A model generated the notes under the pieces. The model had not been told where the DNA came from. It saw only the letters and a list, made by a program, of their open reading frames with translations, and did no database searches. Positions 6,251-10,441 of a stretch of 10,441 nucleotides of DNA are shown here, piece by piece. How positions within the stretch are numbered: the first letter of the stretch is position 1; the number at the start of each line of letters is the position of its first letter. The DNA is from Acidimicrobiaceae bacterium (lineage in GTDB: Bacteria; Actinomycetota; Acidimicrobiia; Acidimicrobiales; Palsa-688), in the NCBI GenBank assembly GCA_003156795.1, contig PMHU01000183.1, positions 261 to 10,701 on the forward strand, written 5' to 3'. A program made the position numbers and the translations under genes.

Positions 6251-6313
6251 TGAATATGTTGGATTGGCAAGGGGGCGGGCCGCGCAGACCCCCTGAGACA
6301 CTCGAGGAGGAGG

Positions 6314-6769
6314 GTGAGAGTTCACCGACAGGTCGTGACCATCGAGCCAGGGGGGAGCAACGATCCCGAGGACGAGATTCCGTTCGGCAGTCCACCCGAC
6401 GGGGTATTCGAAGACGCATTGGCCGCATTCGATGGCCTCCATCCGCGGGAGGTGGCCGTGCTCGTGTTCGACTCGCTGGTCGATGGAACCGACACCCCGG
6501 GCAGCCACTGGCTCAGGTTCGAGCACGCTCGCCTATCTCTCGAAGTGGACGTGTCGTTCATCCCGGCTAGCTCTACGCTCGCGGCCCGCACGAGCAGGCA
6601 GGATGTGACCGCGGCCTTGTTACACAGGAGGGGCGCTGACGTGGCGCTCGTATCCCGGGCCGACCAGGACGGCAGGTTCGTGTTCGACGCGATTGGTCAC
6701 GGTTTGGTGAGACTGTCGATCGAGGCGGAGGATGGGCCGGTGATCTGGTCCGACTGGTTCAGGATCTGA
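6314..6769 (+). CDS. Small beta-rich protein of the ECF sigma partner type
   Basis: This 151-residue protein has an acidic N-terminus (1-30), a short helical segment with FEDALAAFDGLHPREVAVLVFDSL (31-55), then alternating beta strands to the end, closing with IWSDWFRI. In actinobacteria similar small proteins, with a VFDSL-like segment, a beta-sandwich domain and a terminal Asp-Trp pattern, are often encoded beside ECF sigma factors and CHAT or S8-peptidase genes. I make this link from recollection of the pattern, not from a search. It may bind or tune the sigma factor, but the mechanism is unknown. It has no signal peptide or membrane helix and no zinc-finger motif. The GTG start has AGGAGG only three bases upstream, tight but usable; a GTG at codon 8 is an alternative but is too far from that site. 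It is divergent from the sigma gene and lies 245 bp before the propeller gene. Confidence 0.65.
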   Translation: MRVHRQVVTIEPGGSNDPEDEIPFGSPPDGVFEDALAAFDGLHPREVAVLVFDSLVDGTDTPGSHWLRFEHARLSLEVDVSFIPASSTLAARTSRQDVTAALLHRRGADVALVSRADQDGRFVFDAIGHGLVRLSIEAEDGPVIWSDWFRI

Positions 6770-7014
6770 GAGGGCGCAGGCGACGAAGATTCCTTCGTAG
6801 ACCCCTGGACGACCGCTTCTTGTTCGATGCAGACACCTGTAAATCGGCGGGCCCACGAACCGTTCATCTGCATTTCGGGGCGGTTAAACCACGAGCAGCA
6901 AAACCGGGACAAAGGGTGTCGTGGGTTGCCAATCAGAGCGTTTCGCGTCTAGTTTGTGGGCGCCGTTGCTCTGGGGCAGGTAACCGTCGTTTCCAATTTG
7001 GATGGGGCTCACAA
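6770..7014 (+). promoter_or_regulatory. Structured 5' leader of the secreted propeller gene
   Basis: The frame is open upstream to 6820, but that part has no protein-like pattern and the signal peptide begins at 7015, so I treat it as leader. AACCACGA (6887-6894) pairs with TCGTGGGTT (6919-6927) with one bulged G. The same GGTT (6924-6927) can instead pair with AACC (6982-6985), stacking with GCC/GGC (6928-6930 with 6975-6977) and a perfect CAGAGC/GCTCTG (6934-6939 with 6968-6973). Two alternative folds sharing one strand are typical of a switch. CCAATTTGG lies just before the Shine-Dalgarno-like GGATGGGG. No known riboswitch consensus was clearly matched. Confidence 0.35.
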
Positions 7015-8184
7015 ATGTCATCGCTCATAGGACCGTCATCGTTTTCACGACGCCGCCGCAAATCGCTGGGCCTCTGTCTGGCTGTTGCACTCGGCTTGGC
7101 GGGGACGGGACTCGTCGCTGCACCCCGCGCATTGGCGCAGACCGCCAAAGCGGCAGGCGCGCAGACCCCCTCGGGTTCGGAGTTCGACTCGCCCTCCGGG
7201 CTGGCCTTCGGTGCCGGCAACCTGTGGGTTACCAACCTCGACGGCAACTCCGTGACGGAGATCGATCCCTCATCTGGAGCCTGGTTAAACACCTTCAGCG
7301 GGTCCAGCTACGACTTCGATCAGCCCACGGCGATCCTGAGCGTCGGGGCTGACCTGTTCGTGACCAACGCGGGCGGCTCGGTTACCGAGCTGCAGGCCAG
7401 TAACGGGTCGGCGGTGCGGGTGATCTCGGGCTCCCAGTTCGACTTCTCAGACCCTGTGGCCATCGCGGCGTCGGGTGCCACGGTCATAGTCCTCAGCGCC
7501 GGCGATCCGAGCGCCGATCCAGCGGTCCGGGCGTCCATCACGGAGATCGACGCCATCACGGGCGACCTCGTGCTTACGGAATCGGCTTCCAAGTACGGGT
7601 TCGATGATCCCATGGCTTTGACGGTCACGGGCGGGGACCTGTTCGTAGCCAACAACGGTAACAACTCGGTCACCGAGGCGAACATTGCGACCGGCACCCT
7701 GGTTCGCATCCTCACCACTTCGATCGGTAGCCCGGATGGGATCGCAGCCGGGGACGGTCACGTCTGGGTGGTCGACAGCCAGGACCCGCAATGCTGTTCT
7801 TCCGACGGCGCCGTCACCGAGATCGAGGCGACGACAGGAGCGGTGCTCGGCGTATTCGACAACGGCACCTACGGCTTCAACGATCCCGGCGTGGCGATCG
7901 AGCCCGGCTCCAGCGTCTTCATCGCCAGTCCGTACGGGAGCAGCCCGATGATCACCAAGGTGTCTCCGAAGAAGGTGGCCAAGACCGGGAATGCGACCTG
8001 GTACGTGTGCAACACGAACGGTCCGTACTACTTCAGCAACGTGTCGGCCCTTGCCGTGTCGGATAAGGACCTGTGGGTGGCCAGCGCCACCGGGGCCAAC
8101 AATCCAAATTCCGCAGCCGCGACTGGGTCCCTGACGGAGCTCAGCACCAAGAACGCGGCGCTGATCACGACCCTGCCGTCCTAG
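7015..8184 (+). CDS. Secreted seven-repeat beta-propeller protein
   Basis: This 389-residue protein is probably exported and folds as a seven-bladed beta-propeller of the NHL/YVTN/SMP-30-like kind. Seen: an N-terminus with SRRRRK, a hydrophobic core at about residues 18-36 and an ALA-Q cleavage site after Ala41 (Sec is likely; the Arg run only loosely resembles a Tat motif). The mature part is seven repeats of about 43-52 residues, each opening with a segment like YGFDDP, then a hydrophobic strand, a DLFVTN-like strand, an SVTEID-like strand and a TGxLV turn. Blade 5 carries a Cys pair (QCCSS) and blade 6 a single Cys. The last blades drift from consensus. There is no membrane anchor or sorting signal at the C-terminus, so it is likely free or bound to the cell surface. 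The start at 7015 is chosen for the signal peptide and GGATGGGG upstream. Ligand or enzymatic role is unknown; no catalytic residues of virginiamycin B lyase could be recognised. Confidence 0.8.
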   Translation: MSSLIGPSSFSRRRRKSLGLCLAVALGLAGTGLVAAPRALAQTAKAAGAQTPSGSEFDSPSGLAFGAGNLWVTNLDGNSVTEIDPSSGAWLNTFSGSSYDFDQPTAILSVGADLFVTNAGGSVTELQASNGSAVRVISGSQFDFSDPVAIAASGATVIVLSAGDPSADPAVRASITEIDAITGDLVLTESASKYGFDDPMALTVTGGDLFVANNGNNSVTEANIATGTLVRILTTSIGSPDGIAAGDGHVWVVDSQDPQCCSSDGAVTEIEATTGAVLGVFDNGTYGFNDPGVAIEPGSSVFIASPYGSSPMITKVSPKKVAKTGNATWYVCNTNGPYYFSNVSALAVSDKDLWVASATGANNPNSAAATGSLTELSTKNAALITTLPS

Positions 8185-8203
8185 GGGTCCACCACGAGGG
8201 CGG

Positions 8204-8971
8204 TCAGACGGCGGGGGCGGCTCGAGACGGCTCGCCCCAGCCGGCCCGTGGTCGACCCGCTCGGGCCCAGGGCATGAACCTGCTGGGGTGCCACTGCCAC
8301 GCCCTCAGACCGATCGCCGCATAGACGATCCCGATGATGGTCAAATGGTTCGGGAACAGGGCCATGATGGCGATCGGCACGTTCAACAGCGCCCCGGCGA
8401 CGAAGCAGAGAAGGATCCCGGTGACGAACTGGGCGACCACAGGGAGGCCGTGCCAGAGCGCCATGGTCCTCGACTGATGGGCGGCGATCTCGTCGCCCGC
8501 TACTCTCGCCGCGGTCGAGTCGGGGGCCGGCGAGGCAGGCGCCGCGGGTGCCGTGAGTGCGGCGGGTACGGCAGCAGGGACGGGACTCGCCCCTTCTGTA
8601 AGCTCCGGCTGGTCCAACCGGATCTCCTGGATGGCGCCTTTGAGTCCTGACCTCTCCGGACCCGGCTCGACCCCAAAGAGAACCGCCAGCATCTCCCGGA
8701 CCTGCGCGGAGGCGACTCGCAGTCGCATCGACGGCATTCCGGAAGTGACCGAGGACTGCAGGGTCAATACCATCTGACGGGTGAGGTCTAGGCCTGCCCA
8801 CACCTGTTCGTCTGCCGGGAGCTCGCTGTCCTCATAGGACCCGTACAACCGGTGGATCTCCCGACACAGCGCCAAGGTGAACGCAACGTCGTCCTCCTCG
8901 ACCAGCGTGAAGCCGTCGTCTTCTACGACAGAGACACCGGGGTCGATGGTCGAAACGGGACAGTTCGTCAC
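8204..8971 (-). CDS. Unrecognised protein with Ala/Pro linker and two C-terminal membrane helices
   Basis: I do not recognise this 255-residue protein. Residues 1-30 are acidic; 30-102 look like a helical domain (ALCREIHRLYGSYED, then an RVASAQVREMLAVLFG helix); 123-165 are an Ala/Pro-rich linker; membrane helices lie at about 174-198 and 209-224; the basic tail is WHPSRFMPWARAGR and beyond. With no signal peptide and two helices, both ends should be on the same side, probably the cytoplasm. The start is GTG with GGAGA about nine bases upstream, a good site, and codon bias at third positions is strong, so I accept it as real. It converges on the propeller gene with 19 bases between the stops. 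A signalling or anchoring role is possible but unsupported. Confidence 0.7.
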   Translation of the reverse strand: MTNCPVSTIDPGVSVVEDDGFTLVEEDDVAFTLALCREIHRLYGSYEDSELPADEQVWAGLDLTRQMVLTLQSSVTSGMPSMRLRVASAQVREMLAVLFGVEPGPERSGLKGAIQEIRLDQPELTEGASPVPAAVPAALTAPAAPASPAPDSTAARVAGDEIAAHQSRTMALWHGLPVVAQFVTGILLCFVAGALLNVPIAIMALFPNHLTIIGIVYAAIGLRAWQWHPSRFMPWARAGRPRAGWGEPSRAAPAV

Positions 8972-9132
8972 AGACGGGTTTCTCCAGCTCAGGGACCTAC
9001 GGGGCAGCCTCAGTCCGCCCGGACCCCTTCCTGGGAGATGTATCGGACGGTTTGGCGACTGACTTGAGAGACCGGGGCCCCCAAAGGATTGGCCTCACAC
9101 CCCCATTTCGCGACCAGTCGGATAGACGGTGC

Positions 9133-9161
9133 TTGAGTTCGAGACCCGTCGACCCGATATA
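9133..9161 (+). promoter_or_regulatory. Possible sigma-70-like promoter for the glycosyltransferase
   Basis: TTGAGT (9133-9138) and GATATA (9156-9161) are 17 bases apart. The -35 matches TTGACA at four positions and the -10 is poor, so this is a weak candidate. Transcription would start near 9168, leaving a leader of about 180 bases. Confidence 0.3.
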
Positions 9162-9212
9162 CCTCGATGAACGGCCTGGCTACATGAACGGCTGAGGCTC
9201 GACACATCGAGG
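9162..9212 (+). repeat. 8-bp inverted repeat enclosing a 9-bp direct repeat
   Basis: CCTCGATG (9162-9169) and CATCGAGG (9205-9212) are perfect complements around 35 bases. ATGAACGGC occurs at 9167-9175 and 9184-9192, 17 bases apart. It lies right after the candidate promoter, where an operator or leader structure would be expected. Confidence 0.35.
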
Positions 9213-9236
9213 AAGAACGATATGACTGCGGATCGC

Positions 9237-9261
9237 CGGCAAGCGGGAGGGATCCTTGCCG
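9237..9261 (+). other. 7-bp hairpin in the glycosyltransferase leader
   Basis: CGGCAAG (9237-9243) pairs perfectly with CTTGCCG (9255-9261) around an 11-base, purine-rich loop containing GGGAGGG. No U-run follows, so it is not a clear terminator. It lies about 90 bases before the ATG. Confidence 0.3.
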
Positions 9262-9348
9262 CGGCCGGTGAACCTCTTGGTGTGGCGTTTACGGCTTTCC
9301 ACGACAAATATCCTCCTACCGGAGCCACGGGATGGCTGGGGTAGTCCG

Positions 9349-10441
9349 ATGTCGGTGACGACGAGGATCTCAAGCGGGCCCACGCTCGACGATTATCAAG
9401 CCGAGAACGCCCCGGCCATGCGCATCGCGATGATCGGCCAGAGGGGTATCCCAGCGACTTTCGGCGGCATCGAGCGGGCGGTTGAGGAGTTGGGCGCCCA
9501 GCTTGCGAGCCGAGGGCACGAAGTAGTCGTTTACTGCCGCTCTGGATACGTCGAGGGTCCGCCCGTCGTCCATCGGGGCATGACCTTGCGAGACCTGCCG
9601 ACCGTCAACTCGAAGCACCTCGAGGCCTTCGTGCACACCGGCCTCGCCACCGCCGACGCCATGCGGCAGGGATTCGACATCCTGCACTTCCATGCGCTCG
9701 GCCCGGGACTGTTCGCACCCATGGCTCGTCTGGATAGGCGGACTCGCGTGGTGCAGACCATCCACGGTCTCGACGACCAGCGAGCCAAATGGGGCTCGTG
9801 TGCTCAGCGCATATTGCGGGTGGGCGCGTGGACGAGCGCACGAGTTCCCCACGCCACCATCGTGGTGTCGCGGGACTTGCAGCGTCACTACCTCGAACGT
9901 TGGCGGCGGGCCACCCACGCCATCCCGAACGGCGTTTCCCGGGGGGTCCAAGCGTCCTCCTACGAGGAGATTCAGCGTCGCTTCGGGCTGGAGCCGGGAA
10001 GCTACGTCCTCTTTGTCGGCCGAGTAATCCCCGAAAAGGCCGTGGACTTGCTGGTCACCGCCTTCGGGAATCTGGACACCGATCTCCGTCTGGTGATCGC
10101 CGGAGGGTCCAGCCACACTGATGCCTACGCAGCCCGAGTGAAAGATCTGGCTGACGCCGATCCGAGGATTCTGTTGACTGGCTTCGTCTACGACGAGACG
10201 CTGGCCCAGCTGTACAGTCACGCGGCGGCCTTCGTCCTCCCTTCCGAACTCGAGGGACTGCCGCTGTCTCTTCTGGAGGCGGCATCGTATGGCGTGCCCG
10301 TGGTTGCCAGCGATATCCCGCCGCACTTGGAAATTCTCGGAGGGGAAGCACCAGGGGGGCGATTGTTTGAAGTGGGCTCGGCCGGGGGCCTCACGGACGC
10401 GCTCGAGCGGTCACTCGGAGGTGGGACAGCGGAGCGAGATT
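9349..10441 (+). CDS. GT4-family glycosyltransferase (C-terminus cut by window end)
   Basis: This protein should add a sugar from a nucleotide donor during exopolysaccharide repeat-unit assembly on the inner face of the membrane. Seen in 364 codons: an N-terminal Rossmann half starting MRIAMIGQRGIPATFGGIE, a very typical opening for the GT4 enzymes of actinobacterial polysaccharide loci; HFHALGPG and QTIHGLD in the acceptor half; the IPNGV hinge; VLFVGRVIPEKAVDLLV opening the donor-binding half; and SELEGLPLSLLEAASYG with the retaining-GT EX7E pair (Glu302 and Glu310). The family is usually 370-420 residues, so only a short tail is missing. I take the ATG at 9349; an ATG at 9418 begins exactly at MRIAMIGQRG and is an equally good choice, and neither has a strong Shine-Dalgarno. 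Sugar and acceptor are unknown. It lies on the strand opposite to the left-hand polysaccharide operon. Confidence 0.9.
   Translation, partial: MSVTTRISSGPTLDDYQAENAPAMRIAMIGQRGIPATFGGIERAVEELGAQLASRGHEVVVYCRSGYVEGPPVVHRGMTLRDLPTVNSKHLEAFVHTGLATADAMRQGFDILHFHALGPGLFAPMARLDRRTRVVQTIHGLDDQRAKWGSCAQRILRVGAWTSARVPHATIVVSRDLQRHYLERWRRATHAIPNGVSRGVQASSYEEIQRRFGLEPGSYVLFVGRVIPEKAVDLLVTAFGNLDTDLRLVIAGGSSHTDAYAARVKDLADADPRILLTGFVYDETLAQLYSHAAAFVLPSELEGLPLSLLEAASYGVPVVASDIPPHLEILGGEAPGGRLFEVGSAGGLTDALERSLGGGTAERD

Larger units (their letters stand above)
5735..6313. other. 579-bp non-coding region between sigma factor and its divergent neighbour
   Basis: No convincing gene was found on either strand; the open frames are short and low in complexity. 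Visible elements: GTATCAA repeated at 5894-5900 and 5921-5927; a perfect 6-bp palindrome TCCACT/AGTGGA with 4-base loop at 5855-5870; GCGCC/GGCGC at 5996-6010 followed by a short T-rich run; CCCCAGG/CCTGGGG at 6073-6079 and 6101-6107; CACCAC/GTGGTG at 6147-6152 and 6177-6182; and a possible ECF promoter near the right end. A region this long with repeated stems could hold long leaders or an unannotated small RNA. Confidence 0.5.
8972..9348. other. Divergent intergenic region upstream of the glycosyltransferase
   Basis: These 377 bases lie between the divergent starts of the unknown membrane protein and the glycosyltransferase. I see no gene on either strand. The region holds a possible promoter (9133-9161), an 8-bp inverted repeat with internal direct repeats (9162-9212) and a 7-bp hairpin (9237-9261). 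The glycosyltransferase frame stays open upstream to at least 9268 with GTG codons at 9268 and 9280, but that part does not look like family sequence. Confidence 0.5.

Noticed and set aside
6882..6930. Cyclic-di-GMP-I riboswitch in the propeller leader (GGTTAAACC, GGGACAAAG and GGGTTGCC segments)
   Set aside because: The pieces appear in suggestive order, but the stem between them is missing and the 3' half is too short. A covariance search would be needed to revive it.
6820..7014. 65-codon N-terminal extension of the propeller protein
   Set aside because: An internal ATG at 7015 is followed by a good signal peptide; an extension would bury it. The upstream part looks like a structured leader.
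9131..9152. tRNA T-arm-like GTTCGAGAC
   Set aside because: The flanking bases do not form the five-pair T stem, and no acceptor or anticodon stem was found around it.
9370..10326. Minus-strand 318-codon open frame
   Set aside because: It mirrors the GT4 glycosyltransferase, which has clear catalytic motifs on the plus strand.

Overview
The window looks like a piece of a high-GC actinobacterial chromosome. The GTG and TTG starts, the Ala/Arg/Val-rich proteins, the style of ECF sigma factor with its small partner protein, and the GT4 glycosyltransferase N-terminus all resemble Actinomycetota, possibly Acidimicrobiia or Thermoleophilia. The sequence alone cannot fix the class. It reads as an exopolysaccharide locus interrupted by a regulatory and secreted-protein segment. 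No rRNA, tRNA, CRISPR array, transposase or phage gene was seen.

Left part (1-4072, minus strand): a probable operon transcribed right to left. It holds a 629-residue tandem alpha/beta-hydrolase-fold protein, a left-handed beta-helix O-acyltransferase, a Wzz-type chain-length determinant, and, directly after the Wzz stop codon, the first codons of another gene that leaves the window. Two of these genes have strong inverted repeats over their start signals: the Wzz start codon sits at the tip of a near-perfect palindrome, and the hydrolase Shine-Dalgarno is one arm of a perfect 7-bp hairpin. The acyltransferase has a weaker version.

Middle part (4073-6313): a 460-bp non-coding stretch contains a 14-bp perfect palindrome, short direct repeats, several consecutive stem-loops and a 13-bp terminator-like hairpin that ends 29 bases before a small five-helix membrane protein gene (plus). 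This is the layout of a transcription attenuator. The membrane gene runs tail to tail into an ECF-type sigma factor gene (minus). A 579-bp non-coding region follows.

Right part (6314-8971): divergent from the sigma gene lies a small beta-rich protein of the type that accompanies ECF sigma factors in actinobacterial CHAT/peptidase clusters. No CHAT or peptidase gene is present here. Instead, after a structured 245-bp leader, comes a secreted protein made of exactly seven repeats, which I read as a seven-bladed beta-propeller. Converging on it is an unrecognised protein with an Ala/Pro linker and two C-terminal membrane helices.

Right edge (9349-10441): a GT4-family glycosyltransferase, cut by the window end, returns to the polysaccharide theme. 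It is preceded by a possible sigma-70-like promoter and inverted/direct repeats.

A working picture, which is inference: the hydrolase, acyltransferase, Wzz protein and glycosyltransferase build and decorate an extracellular polysaccharide, while the ECF sigma factor and its partner may control surface proteins such as the propeller. Nothing in the window proves a regulatory link between the two halves.
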